Assembly: GCA_020351875.1 (NCBI GenBank)
Contig: CP070671.1
Location: 1,949,476-1,995,721, forward strand
Direction: 5' to 3'
DNA from: Chromatiales bacterium
GTDB taxonomy: Bacteria; Pseudomonadota; Gammaproteobacteria; Steroidobacterales; GCA-2729495
DNA length: 46,246 bases
This document shows, in pieces, positions 9,103 through 17,705 of the stretch. The translations under genes and the position numbers were made by a program. The number at the start of each line of letters is the position of its first letter. Position 1 is the stretch's first letter. Below the pieces are notes generated by a model, which was not told where the DNA came from, searched no databases, and worked only from the letters and a program-made list of their open reading frames with translations.

Positions 9103-9774
9103 TTACCAGATCTTCGTCGTGCCGATGAACGCCACCAGTGCGATGGTGGCGTAGGTCGTCCAGATCACCACGGCCGAACGGTTCATCACGGCCGTGATCG
9201 TCGACTCCAGCGCCGGCGTCGAGCCCTCAGTGGCGAGTTGGGCGAAGGCCGGGCCCAGCGGGTCGAAGACGACGATCATCACGATGACCATCAGGTTGAT
9301 CAACCCGTACAGGCCAACTTTCCACAGCAGCCACGTGGCCTCGGCGTCGAAGGGCCCGTTGCCCAGGTAGGAGGAAACCGCCAGCGCGATCAGGCCGGCA
9401 CCCACAATTCCCGACAGCACGTTGTTCAGCTTCGTTAGCGTATGGCCGATCGGCTGGTCATACTTGTACGCGCCGGTCATGCTCACGGCCCACCAGGCCA
9501 GCGTGAAGAGCCAGACCAGCGCCACTCCCGTGGTGCCGAGTTCGAGCAGGTCGAGCTCCACCGACAACATCACACCCAGCGGCAGCGCGGCTTTCCACAT
9601 GGTGCGTGGCAGCAGTTCAATGCGCAGGGCCCAGTGCAGCAGCATCAGCCGGGCATCCAGGGGCAGCGACGGATCGGTAGATTTCTTGGCCGACAGGAAG
9701 ACGGCCAGGTCCGTGCCGATCCAGAACACGAACATCAGCAGGTGCAGGTAATTCCAGCCATCGTAGCCGGTCAC
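9103..9774 (-). CDS. Polytopic membrane protein, paralogue of the preceding gene
   Basis: This 223-residue protein is predicted to have six membrane segments. LHLLMFVFWIGTDLAVFLS and then TDPSLPLDARL match the facing gene's second helix and loop, and ELLPRT matches its DLIPRV. The two are clearly paralogues, although this one lacks the first helix and the C-terminal extension. It starts with GTG behind a GAGGGGAA site. The two genes converge with four bases between stop codons, so their transcripts probably overlap. Function is unknown. A His/Asp-bearing helix suggests cofactor or ion binding. Confidence 0.8.
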   Translation of the reverse strand: MTGYDGWNYLHLLMFVFWIGTDLAVFLSAKKSTDPSLPLDARLMLLHWALRIELLPRTMWKAALPLGVMLSVELDLLELGTTGVALVWLFTLAWWAVSMTGAYKYDQPIGHTLTKLNNVLSGIVGAGLIALAVSSYLGNGPFDAEATWLLWKVGLYGLINLMVIVMIVVFDPLGPAFAQLATEGSTPALESTITAVMNRSAVVIWTTYATIALVAFIGTTKIW

Positions 9775-9948
9775 GAATGGTTCCCCTCGTATCGACCCCG
9801 GCGAAACCGCGCCGGTCGTGGGCGATCGTCACCGGAAATCGTCGCGTGCGCAAGCCCGGGTCGGTTGCCTGCCGGTCTCGTCCGCCAAGCGGGGTGCGCC
9901 GGGCCCCCCGCTTGCACCGGGGGTACCGCCTGTCGGATAGTCTGTCAT

Positions 9949-9965
9949 TCGGCGGTACTTGACCG
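9949..9965 (+). promoter_or_regulatory. Shared upstream motif, copy 1 (in front of the cupin operon)
   Basis: TCGGCGGTACTTGACCG lies 29 bases before the GTG of the cupin gene. It matches 15 of 17 bases of 17599-17615, in front of the first TonB receptor. The region 9775-9994 separates two divergent genes and must hold both promoters. A shared operator or activator site is plausible but untested. Confidence 0.35.
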
Positions 9966-9994
9966 CCTGCGGGCCGTAACCAGAGGAGTGAATC

Positions 9995-10900
9995 GTGCGA
10001 CCCCACGTTGAATGCATACAAGAAGACGACCTTTGCTGGCACCCGGCCGAACTGCACGGCGGGGAGGGTCAGGCGCGGCAGAGAAACCTGTCCTACGATG
10101 AAGAGGACGGCTCGGCTTCCACCCGGGTAGTGTTTGATTCTGCCTGGCATCGGCCGGCCGGCTACCACCATGCCGACATCGAGTGGTACGTGATGAGCGG
10201 GCAGGTCAAGCTCGGTGAGCGTGTGCTGGGCAAGGGGGCCTATGTACGGGCACCGGCCGGTCTGTCTGTACCCGAGATCGCTGTCGAGGCCGGCACCGAT
10301 GTCCTGATCTTCCGCGAGTACGGAGACTGGGGTTTCTCCAAGTCAGCCAAGGACCGCGACAGCTTCGTGTCCCGCGGCGGCAACACCGCGTCGGATGAGC
10401 CCGGCGAACTGACGGTGGTGGACTCGAGCCGGATGGAATGGATGCCGAACGTGTACGAGGGCGACACCCAGCGCTTCCTGAAGCTGAAGCTGCTCTATCT
10501 CGATCCGGCCTCCCCGGACAACAACAACACGGGCTTCGTCACAATGCTGGCCTGGGCACCGCCGGGCTGGTCGGACAATCGCCTGGTGCACCACCCGGTG
10601 TTCGAGGAGGCCTACAGCCTGGACGGGAACCTGGTTTACAACTTCGGCACCCTGGACTCGGGCACCTATTTCTTCCGGCCGGCAAAGGTGAAACACGGGC
10701 ATTTCGTGGCCGGGGAAGAGCGGGGCTGGAGCGGCTTCTTCCGCCTGGACGGGTCCCTGATCAACTGGATCACGGTGAACGAGCGCGTGGTTATCGAAGG
10801 CGACGCCGTGAACTACGATCTGGAAACCCAGGCACCCGTGATCGCCGGCATCCCAGTCCGCTCGCGCTCCACCGGCCCCTGGGACCTCGACGGCCAGTAG
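9995..10900 (+). CDS. Two-domain cupin protein (bicupin)
   Basis: This 301-residue soluble protein is built of two cupin-like halves. The first carries PAGYHHADIEWYVMSG (about residues 55-70), with His-His and Glu in the places cupins use for metal. The second carries PPGWSDNRLVHHPVFEEAY (about 189-207) and a later VKHGHF. This resembles DUF4437/ChrR-type bicupins, which include sensors and small-molecule dioxygenases or isomerases. No signal peptide is seen. An AGAGGAG site six bases before the GTG supports the start. It opens a six-gene plus-strand operon that ends with the molybdoenzyme and the FDBR-like gene. Substrate unknown. Confidence 0.85.
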   Translation: MRPHVECIQEDDLCWHPAELHGGEGQARQRNLSYDEEDGSASTRVVFDSAWHRPAGYHHADIEWYVMSGQVKLGERVLGKGAYVRAPAGLSVPEIAVEAGTDVLIFREYGDWGFSKSAKDRDSFVSRGGNTASDEPGELTVVDSSRMEWMPNVYEGDTQRFLKLKLLYLDPASPDNNNTGFVTMLAWAPPGWSDNRLVHHPVFEEAYSLDGNLVYNFGTLDSGTYFFRPAKVKHGHFVAGEERGWSGFFRLDGSLINWITVNERVVIEGDAVNYDLETQAPVIAGIPVRSRSTGPWDLDGQ

Positions 10901-10986
10901 CGAAGGGCAGGATCGTGCCGGTCGGCGTTCCCCGCGCCTGGCGGGCGGTGCCGACCGTCTCGTTGCAGAGAATCAGCTAGAGAAAA

Positions 10987-11844
10987 ATGCCTGGAGCCAT
11001 TGATATTGTTGTAAATCCGTTCACGCCGGAGGCGGTGCAGAACGGGTGGACCGGCCTGGATGAGGCCTTCAAGGCGCAGGTGCGCATGCCCGAGGCGATG
11101 CGGGGCGGCGTGACGATGGAGGATTACCTGGGGCGGATGGACCGTGCCGGGATCGAGCGCTCGCTGCTGATCGCGGTGCGCGCGGGCGACCTGAACAAGC
11201 GCGGCGGCTTCGAAATGCCGTACGACTACGTGCACCAGCTCTGCGCGCAGCACCCGGATCGCTTCTCAGGACTGGCCGGTATCGATCCGTTCCGCGGCAT
11301 GCAGGGGCTCAGGGACCTGGAGCACGCGGTGCGCGAGCTGGGCTTCGTGGGCGCGCACCTGTACCCGCACTGGTGCGAGCTGGCGCCGGATCACGCGAAG
11401 TACTACCCGTACTACGCGAAATGCTGCGAGCTGGACGTGCCGATCATGATGCAGGTCGGCCATAACCTGGTGTACTCGCGCGAGCGCCGCCTGCCGAGCG
11501 TGGGCCGGCCCATTTGCCTGGACCAGGTGGCCATTGATTTCCCGGAACTACGCCTGATCGGTATCCACATCGGGGTGCCGTGGACCGACGAGATGATCTC
11601 GATGTGCTGGAAGCACGAGAACGTCTACACCGCCGGCGATGCTTACGCGCCGAAGCACTGGCCCGCTGCATTCGTGCACTACGCCAACACTTTTGGCAGG
11701 GAAAAGGTCATGTTCGGCACCGACTGGCCGGTGATCGATCCGGAGCGGGCCGTGCGGGAAATCGACGCGCTGGAATTCCGGGACGAATCCAGACAGCTGC
11801 TGATGCGCGACAACGCGTTGCGCGTATTCAAGCTCGGCGATTAG
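10987..11844 (+). CDS. Amidohydrolase-2 family protein (ACMSD/decarboxylase-like)
   Basis: This 285-residue TIM-barrel protein belongs to the amidohydrolase-related family that includes ACMSD and gamma-resorcylate decarboxylase. Visible landmarks are GAHLYPHW (122-129), QVGHN with H159, GIHIGVPW with H194, and FGTDWP with D246. These are the barrel metal and catalytic positions of the family. The N-terminal metal motif, normally His-x-His, reads N10-P-F12. That part of the metal site is therefore missing or replaced, and a non-standard metal or a changed reaction is likely. It is followed by the acyl-CoA synthetase after nine bases. Confidence 0.85.
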   Translation: MPGAIDIVVNPFTPEAVQNGWTGLDEAFKAQVRMPEAMRGGVTMEDYLGRMDRAGIERSLLIAVRAGDLNKRGGFEMPYDYVHQLCAQHPDRFSGLAGIDPFRGMQGLRDLEHAVRELGFVGAHLYPHWCELAPDHAKYYPYYAKCCELDVPIMMQVGHNLVYSRERRLPSVGRPICLDQVAIDFPELRLIGIHIGVPWTDEMISMCWKHENVYTAGDAYAPKHWPAAFVHYANTFGREKVMFGTDWPVIDPERAVREIDALEFRDESRQLLMRDNALRVFKLGD

Positions 11845-11853
11845 GGCCCCGCT

Positions 11854-13383
11854 ATGGCGACGCAAGGCCTGCCGGCAACTTTTCAGCATCTGTCCATGGC
11901 TGGCGGCGTGCGCGCCGCGGCCAGCCGCAACCCGGGCAAAGTGGCGTATCGCCACGGTGACAAGGAACGCCGTTACGGGGAACTGGTCGAGCGCATCGAC
12001 CGGGTGACAGCGGCCCTGTCTGCCGGTCTCGGCCTGGGGCCGGGCGATCACGCGGCCATCGTCGCGAAGAATTCCATCGAGTACATGGAGCTGATCTTCG
12101 GCGCGTCCCAGGCCGGCGTGGCACTCGCCACGGTGAACCCGCGCCTGGCCCCGGCTGAAATCGCCGCAATCTGTGACGACGCCCAGGCCAAGGTGCTGTT
12201 CGTGGATGCGGCCAGTGCCGACGCCGTGGCCGACACCGACTTCGCCACCGTGCGGCGGCGGTTCGTGATCGACCACGACATGGAGGACTGGCTGGCAACA
12301 GCCAAACCCCTGGCCACCGTGCCCGCCGTGCCGGAGTGGAGCGTATTCACGATCCCGTATACCTCCGGGACCACCGGCAAGCCGAAGGGCGTGCTGGTGC
12401 CGCATCGGTCCCGCGTGCTGACGCTGTTCGGGATGGCGGTGGAGTACGGCTGTTACTCGCCGGACGATCGATTCCTGGCCATCGCGCCCATGTGCCATGG
12501 TGCGGGCCTGATCTTTTCCCTGGCGCCGGTGTTTTTCGGCGGCTACGCCGAAATCATGGATCGCTTCGACCCGGAAGCGGTGATGCGGGCGCTGAAAGAC
12601 GGTGATATGACCGGGTTTTTCGGTGTGCCGACCCATTTTCACGCGATGATGAGCCTGGACAAGTCCTTTCTCGACGCGCACCGGCCCGCGCATCTGCGCA
12701 GCGTGATTTCCAACGCCGCGGCGCTGCCGCAGGCGATGAAAGAGCAACTCGTGGACTACTTCGGCGAAGGCCTGCTCCACGAGACCTATGGCTCCACCGA
12801 GGCGGGTATCGTGACGAACCTGCGGCCGGCGGATCAGCTGCGTAAGCAGGCCTGTGTGGGCCAGCCTTTCCCCTGCACGGAAATCGAGTTGCGCCGCGAT
12901 GATGGCACCCTGTGTGCTCCGGACGAAGTCGGTGAGCTGTTTTCGACGGGCCCCTATCTGTTCAACGGCTACTGGCAGCGCGACGAGGCCACCGCCGAGG
13001 CCTTCCATGACGGCTGGGTGACCGTCGGTGATCTCGCGCGTCGGGATGCGGAGGGCTACCTGTACATCGTCGACCGGAAGAAGGACATGGTCATTTCCGG
13101 CGGCACGAATATCTATCCCCGAGAGGTTGAGGAAGTCCTGATCAAACACCCGGACGTGGTGGATGTGGCGGTCATCGGCGTGCCGGACGAGCGCTGGGGC
13201 GAGCGGCTGAAGGCGTTTGTGGTGACCTCCCCCGGCGCCACTGTCGACACCGACGCGGTGGAGGCCTACTGCGAGGGTCGCATCTCGCGCATCAAGACGC
13301 CAAAGGATGTGGAAGTCATTGCGCAGATCCCGCGCAACGCCAATGGCAAGGTGCTGAAGACGGAATTGCGCAAGCGCGCCTGA
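11854..13383 (+). CDS. AMP-dependent acyl-CoA synthetase
   Basis: This is an ANL-superfamily ligase that activates a carboxylic acid with ATP and couples it to CoA. Motifs run in the expected order: P-loop YTSGTTGKPKG (169-179), TYGSTEAG (311-318), GWVTVGDLA and DRKKDMVISGG in the hinge region, and the adenylation lysine K497 in NANGKVLKTEL. At 509 residues it is full length. No membrane or targeting segments are seen. In this operon it probably activates an acid intermediate of the same pathway. The substrate cannot be read from the sequence. Confidence 0.93.
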   Translation: MATQGLPATFQHLSMAGGVRAAASRNPGKVAYRHGDKERRYGELVERIDRVTAALSAGLGLGPGDHAAIVAKNSIEYMELIFGASQAGVALATVNPRLAPAEIAAICDDAQAKVLFVDAASADAVADTDFATVRRRFVIDHDMEDWLATAKPLATVPAVPEWSVFTIPYTSGTTGKPKGVLVPHRSRVLTLFGMAVEYGCYSPDDRFLAIAPMCHGAGLIFSLAPVFFGGYAEIMDRFDPEAVMRALKDGDMTGFFGVPTHFHAMMSLDKSFLDAHRPAHLRSVISNAAALPQAMKEQLVDYFGEGLLHETYGSTEAGIVTNLRPADQLRKQACVGQPFPCTEIELRRDDGTLCAPDEVGELFSTGPYLFNGYWQRDEATAEAFHDGWVTVGDLARRDAEGYLYIVDRKKDMVISGGTNIYPREVEEVLIKHPDVVDVAVIGVPDERWGERLKAFVVTSPGATVDTDAVEAYCEGRISRIKTPKDVEVIAQIPRNANGKVLKTELRKRA

Positions 13384-13386
13384 AGC

Positions 13387-14016
13387 ATGCTGCAGGCCGA
13401 GTTCTTCTTCGATTTCAGTTGTCCATGGACCTACCTGGCCTGTGCCCGGTTGCGCGAGGCGGCCATGCGGACCGGGGCAGAGATCATCTGGAAGCCGTTC
13501 GCGCTGGTCGACCTGGACCCGGCCATGGGGGCCCGTGAGGCCCGCCTGGACAGCGCGCCCGAAAGGGCGAGCTGGCAGTTGCAGGACCTGCGGGACTGGG
13601 CGCGTTACTGCGACCTGCCGCTCGAGCTGCCGGCCGACTGGCCGTGTGAGGCCAGGGCGGCGCTCCGGGGAGCGGTGTTCGCCGCCGAAGAGAAGCGGGC
13701 CGCTGCGTACGTCACCGGCGTATTCGCGGCGCTGTACGGACAGGGCCGGAACATAACGGCGGCCGACGAGTTGGCCGACATTGCGACCGCAGCGGGGCTC
13801 GATGCGGCGGCCTTTGGCCAGGCGCTGGGCACCGATGAGACGGCCGCTGCGCTGGCGCGCAATGCGGCCGAACTCCGTTCGCGGGGTGGCTTTCGATCTG
13901 CGACCCTGTTCGTGGGCGATGCGATGTACTGCGGCAATTCACGCATGCCGCTCGTGGAATTCGAGCTGGCCCAGGCCAGTGGCCGCAGCTTTGTGATGCC
14001 GGGCCAGCACAATTGA
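13387..14016 (+). CDS. DsbA-fold protein, 2-hydroxychromene-2-carboxylate isomerase-like
   Basis: This 209-residue protein has the thioredoxin-like DsbA/GST-kappa fold. The N-terminal motif is FFFDFSCPWTYLA (residues 6-18). HCCA isomerases have a Ser at this place and DsbA proteins have CPxC. Here the second Cys is Thr, so a glutathione-dependent isomerase is more likely than a disulfide oxidase. The C-terminal half has the helical insertion and the FVGDAMYCGNSRM segment (about 174-186) typical of the family. No signal peptide is seen. It starts three bases after the synthetase stop. A glutathione-linked ring-cleavage or isomerisation step is inferred. Confidence 0.8.
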   Translation: MLQAEFFFDFSCPWTYLACARLREAAMRTGAEIIWKPFALVDLDPAMGAREARLDSAPERASWQLQDLRDWARYCDLPLELPADWPCEARAALRGAVFAAEEKRAAAYVTGVFAALYGQGRNITAADELADIATAAGLDAAAFGQALGTDETAAALARNAAELRSRGGFRSATLFVGDAMYCGNSRMPLVEFELAQASGRSFVMPGQHN

Positions 14017-14041
14017 GATGGCCGCCAGGAGGCGCTGAAGA

Positions 14042-16816
14042 GTGACGGAATCAGCAAGACCAACCCGACGCGCGTTCCTGGCTGGATCCGGCGGTGCAGC
14101 GTTGTCGCTGAAATACGCCGGGCTGGCCAGCGCCCAGGGCGCCGCCGACACGCCCTATGGCACCGGGGAAGACCTGATGCGGCAGAAGTGGACCTGGGAC
14201 AAGGTTGCCCACGGCTCCCACGGCACGAATTGCCAGGGCGGCTGCGCGTTCAACGTCTATGTCAAGAACGGCATCGTCTGGCGCGAGGAACAGCAGGGCG
14301 AGTACGGCAAATCGGACCCTGACGCGCCCGATTTCGGTCCACGCGGCTGCCAGAAGGGCCTGCGGCACGCGAAGTACATGTACGGCAACCAGCGCGTGCT
14401 GTACCCGATGAAACGCGTCGGCGAGCGCGGGGCGGGTCAGTGGGAGCGCATCACCTGGGAGCAGGCGCTGGAGGAGATCGCCGATCGTTTCCTCGACACC
14501 GTCGTCGAGCACGGGCCCGAGTCCATCACATTCGGCATGGGCACGCAGATGGCGATGAAACGTGCGTCGATGATGGCGTACTTCCGCTTCACGAACATCA
14601 CTGGCAGCCCGATGCCGGACGCATTCGCGGGTGTTGGCGACCTGCCGACCGGTGTGTATCTGACCGTTGGTGAAGCCATGCTCGGCGATACTGCGGCGGC
14701 GATTTTCAAATCACGCACCTGCCTGATCTGGTACTGCAACCCGGCCGTCACCCGGATTCCGGACGCCCATTTTTTCTGGGAGGCTCGATACAACGGCACG
14801 GAAGTCATCGCGATTTCGCCCGAATTCACGCCGACCGCGATGCACGCGAACAAATGGCTGAACCCCAGGCCCGGCACCGACGCGGCGCTGGCGATGTCGA
14901 TGGTTCACACCATCATCGAGGACGGGAGTTACGATGCGGACTACATCCGCGAGCAGACGGACCTGCCGTTCCTGGTTCGCAGCGACAACCGCAAGTTCCT
15001 GCGCACGACGGACCTCACGAGCGACGAGGGCGCATCGGACCAGGAGTTCTACTTCTGGGATGAAGCCGCCGGCGCGATCGCGAAGGCCCCCGGCACGGGC
15101 TTTACGATTCCTATGCCCGGTCCGCCGCAGCCCGAGCGGGAGGATCGCCTGACCCTGGGTGACATCCGCCCGGCCCTCGAAGGTCGCTGGACCGTGGATA
15201 CGGCGTCCGGTCCCGTCGAGGTCACGACGGTTTTCGAGCTTGTCAAAGAGCACGCAGCGGCATTTTCACCGGAGCGCGCCTCAGAAGAGACGGGCGTGCA
15301 TCCCGACGTGATTCGAGAGGTCGCCCGGCAGTTCGCCGGTAACGGACCGGCAATGATCTTCTCGGGGTTCAGGATTTCCAAGTGGCTGCACGGCGACCTG
15401 CTACAGCGCTCCTTCCTGTTGCTGCTGTCCATCACCGGCAACCTTGGCAAGCCCGGCACTGGCTTCCAGTTCATGAATATGGCCCGCGCCGACGACCAGA
15501 TGGCCTTCGTTTTCGATGGCCTGCCCCCGGGCCTGCGTGCGTCAACCCTGGCGCGGTGGGACTATACCCATGCGGACGGTAAGGCGCTGAATCGAGAGGC
15601 CTACGGCGAGTCGCTCGCCGATCACTTCGATCGTTACTTCCAGCAGTCGGTGCAGAGCGGTTGGTTCCCGGACTATGGTCGCGCGCCCTGGAAGATGGGC
15701 TTTTACATCGGCACGAACGCCGCCAACTGGCGCGCATCGGGCAAGCGCTGGCGCGAGCAAAGCTTCGAGCAGCTCGACCACATCGTCGCCTGCGCCCCTG
15801 ACATGGGTGTAACGGCTATGTACGCGGACTACGTGCTGCCGGTGGCGCATCACTACGAGCGGCAGGATCTCGTGCTTTGGCCCTGGACACCGTATCTGCA
15901 GGTGCTGGATGCGGCCGTGCCGCCGCTCGGCGAGGCCGTGGATGACTTCGAGTTGTACAAGCGACTCGCGAAGGCGATCAGCGATCGCGCAAAGGCACGC
16001 GGCGTTCAGCCGATTCCGGACAATGCGATGGGCGTGCCAATCCAACGCGATTTCCGGCAGCTTCACGACTTGTTCACCAAGAACGGGGCCTACCAGACGA
16101 CGCGCGATGCGCTGGATTTTCAGCTCGCCGTAAACCCGGGGCTGCCGAAGGAGTCCTTCGACACGTTGGCGAAGAATGGCATCACGCGGATGCCAGGGAG
16201 CAAGGACGTGATGTGGGGCGAGGGCAGCGCTTACGTCAACACGCTGATGCGCAGCGTCAACGAAAAGAAGCCGTATCACACAGAGACCGGCCGCCAGCAG
16301 TTCTACATCGATCACGACTGGTTCCTGCAGGAGGGCGAGGCATTGCCGACGTATCGCCGCCCGCTGGTGTTGAAGAACTATCCGCTGCGTTTCCTGCAAG
16401 GGCATGCCCGCCACGGCATTCACAGCATGTGGCGGGACGACCCCCTGCTCGTGAGCCTGCAGCGCGGCGAGCCGGACATTCTTGTTAATCCGCAGGATGC
16501 GGCAGAGCGCGGGGTCGCCGACGGTGACATGGTCCGGGTGTTCAATTCCTTTGGTTCATTCATCGTCCAGGCCCACGTGACGTCGGCAATGCAACCAGGC
16601 AGTACCTACATGTATCACGGCTGGGACCCGATGATGTTCGAGGGCCGCCAGAACTTTGGCGCGGTAACATCGACGGCGGGTCTGATCAAACCGACCTCGG
16701 TTGCCGGGGGCCAGAGCCACATCAACTACCGCGTGTTCCAGTGGGAGCCAAATGCGACTTTCCAGGACCTGACCTGCGACTTCGAGAAATACACGGAGAC
16801 GGATAGCGCCGCATGA
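14042..16816 (+). CDS. Tat-exported molybdopterin oxidoreductase, type II DMSO-reductase family alpha subunit
   Basis: This 924-residue enzyme is predicted to bind bis-MGD molybdenum and one [4Fe-4S] cluster. A twin-arginine signal (TRRAFLAGSGG, residues 8-18) points to export. The cluster motif H60-x3-C64-x3-C68 with C103 in GPRGC is the type II pattern shared by NarG, ethylbenzene dehydrogenase and dimethylsulfide dehydrogenase. D200 in GVGDLPTG aligns with the NarG Asp that ligates Mo. The segment PDAHFFWEARYNGT is very like NarG. An AGGAGG site nine bases before the GTG fixes the start. The usual Fe-S beta, heme gamma and TorD-like delta genes are absent. The next gene overlaps the stop and is FDBR-like instead. 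Confidence 0.93.
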   Translation: MTESARPTRRAFLAGSGGAALSLKYAGLASAQGAADTPYGTGEDLMRQKWTWDKVAHGSHGTNCQGGCAFNVYVKNGIVWREEQQGEYGKSDPDAPDFGPRGCQKGLRHAKYMYGNQRVLYPMKRVGERGAGQWERITWEQALEEIADRFLDTVVEHGPESITFGMGTQMAMKRASMMAYFRFTNITGSPMPDAFAGVGDLPTGVYLTVGEAMLGDTAAAIFKSRTCLIWYCNPAVTRIPDAHFFWEARYNGTEVIAISPEFTPTAMHANKWLNPRPGTDAALAMSMVHTIIEDGSYDADYIREQTDLPFLVRSDNRKFLRTTDLTSDEGASDQEFYFWDEAAGAIAKAPGTGFTIPMPGPPQPEREDRLTLGDIRPALEGRWTVDTASGPVEVTTVFELVKEHAAAFSPERASEETGVHPDVIREVARQFAGNGPAMIFSGFRISKWLHGDLLQRSFLLLLSITGNLGKPGTGFQFMNMARADDQMAFVFDGLPPGLRASTLARWDYTHADGKALNREAYGESLADHFDRYFQQSVQSGWFPDYGRAPWKMGFYIGTNAANWRASGKRWREQSFEQLDHIVACAPDMGVTAMYADYVLPVAHHYERQDLVLWPWTPYLQVLDAAVPPLGEAVDDFELYKRLAKAISDRAKARGVQPIPDNAMGVPIQRDFRQLHDLFTKNGAYQTTRDALDFQLAVNPGLPKESFDTLAKNGITRMPGSKDVMWGEGSAYVNTLMRSVNEKKPYHTETGRQQFYIDHDWFLQEGEALPTYRRPLVLKNYPLRFLQGHARHGIHSMWRDDPLLVSLQRGEPDILVNPQDAAERGVADGDMVRVFNSFGSFIVQAHVTSAMQPGSTYMYHGWDPMMFEGRQNFGAVTSTAGLIKPTSVAGGQSHINYRVFQWEPNATFQDLTCDFEKYTETDSAA

Positions 16817-17502
16817 CCCCGCTGGACGAGCTGCTGGACGCTGCGGTGCACCGCATCGGCCAGTCGGTAGACATTCGCCCGGTGGCCCTCGACCCCGAAC
16901 TCGCAAAGCCCAAGTCGTTCCTGAAGGTGCTCGACGCCGATCACTACAACTGGGAGGCGGACAAGTTTCGCAAGCTCTTCGCGATGCGCTTCCGGGTCAA
17001 GCTGCCGCCGCTGGACCAGATCAACATGATCTTTTACCCGGAGCCGGTCTACGAGGCACCGATCTTCCTGTTCTTCTGCCTGCTGACCAAGCGCAAGGTG
17101 ATCGGGCACCTGAACGTGAACTGTCCGTTCGACGACGCCGACTACCGGGCACGGTGGGTGCAACCGTTGCACGAGATCCTGAACCAGTACCCGCCGTTCG
17201 AAGCTGCGGATCGCTATCCCGAGTGGATGAAGAAGTACCGCCGCGACTGCACCATCATGGGGATGTTCAATCAGGACCGCTACAAGGACCTGCAGCGATG
17301 TGCAATGGAGTATCTCGACTACTACATGCAACAGATCGATGCGGCAGACCCGGTCGAGGACCCCGGGCGGCTGGCGACAATCCGGGCTTTTCACCAGCGA
17401 TTTGTCGACGACATTCGCACCCAGGACAAGGCGCAGGGCATGATCAGCAAGATGATCGGCAAAGACAAAGCGCGGCGAATCTTCTACGAAGTCACCACCT
17501 GA
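16813..17502 (+). CDS. Ferredoxin-dependent bilin reductase (FDBR)-superfamily protein
   Basis: This 229-residue soluble protein's pattern matches FDBRs such as PcyA as I recall them. FRKL is at 52-55, LDQIN at 67-71, and YPEPVYEAPIF at 75-85 corresponds to PcyA FPEPLYGLPLF. A strand ending in NVNCP follows. The C-terminus TQDKAQGMISKMIG...ARRIFYEV (203-226) mirrors the FDBR end with its NDKTRRVLEKAFG and VLFD. PcyA His88 aligns with N71, an Asn as in the Peb/HY2 branches. The catalytic Asp105 aligns with F88 and appears lost. FDBRs reduce linear tetrapyrroles in phototrophs. No phototrophy gene is present here. The ATG overlaps the molybdoenzyme TGA, so the two are coupled. Confidence 0.7.
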   Translation: MTPLDELLDAAVHRIGQSVDIRPVALDPELAKPKSFLKVLDADHYNWEADKFRKLFAMRFRVKLPPLDQINMIFYPEPVYEAPIFLFFCLLTKRKVIGHLNVNCPFDDADYRARWVQPLHEILNQYPPFEAADRYPEWMKKYRRDCTIMGMFNQDRYKDLQRCAMEYLDYYMQQIDAADPVEDPGRLATIRAFHQRFVDDIRTQDKAQGMISKMIGKDKARRIFYEVTT

Positions 17503-17593
17503 ATCGCCGGCGTGGGCTGGCTGTGTGACCGGAGCGGCCGCAGGCCAGATTGAGGCCGCGCGCGCTGCCGGCTGCTGCGCGTTTTGGCTGGTG

Positions 17594-17615
17594 CATAATC
17601 GGCGGTACTCGGCCG
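17594..17615 (+). promoter_or_regulatory. Candidate -10 hexamer and shared upstream motif, copy 2 (TonB receptor 1)
   Basis: The 203-base gap before the first receptor holds a CATAAT hexamer (17594-17599) running directly into TCGGCGGTACTCGGCCG (17599-17615). The latter matches 15 of 17 bases of the motif at 9949-9965. I see no good -35 at the right distance. Placement next to a -10 would suit an activator or repressor site. This is inference. Confidence 0.35.
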
Positions 17616-17705
17616 TCTTACACTGATCGTAAGCCAGCCGTATTCTCAAGCATCGCGTTGCCGGGAGGAGGAAGGCAACGACGGGTGCTGATGGCAGGGG
17701 GTGCG

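Noticed and set aside
16813..17502. TorD/DmsD-type chaperone of the molybdoenzyme
   Set aside because: Position suggests it, but TorD proteins are all-helical. This protein has a beta-rich core with the YPEPVYEAPIF pattern and the FDBR-type C-terminus.
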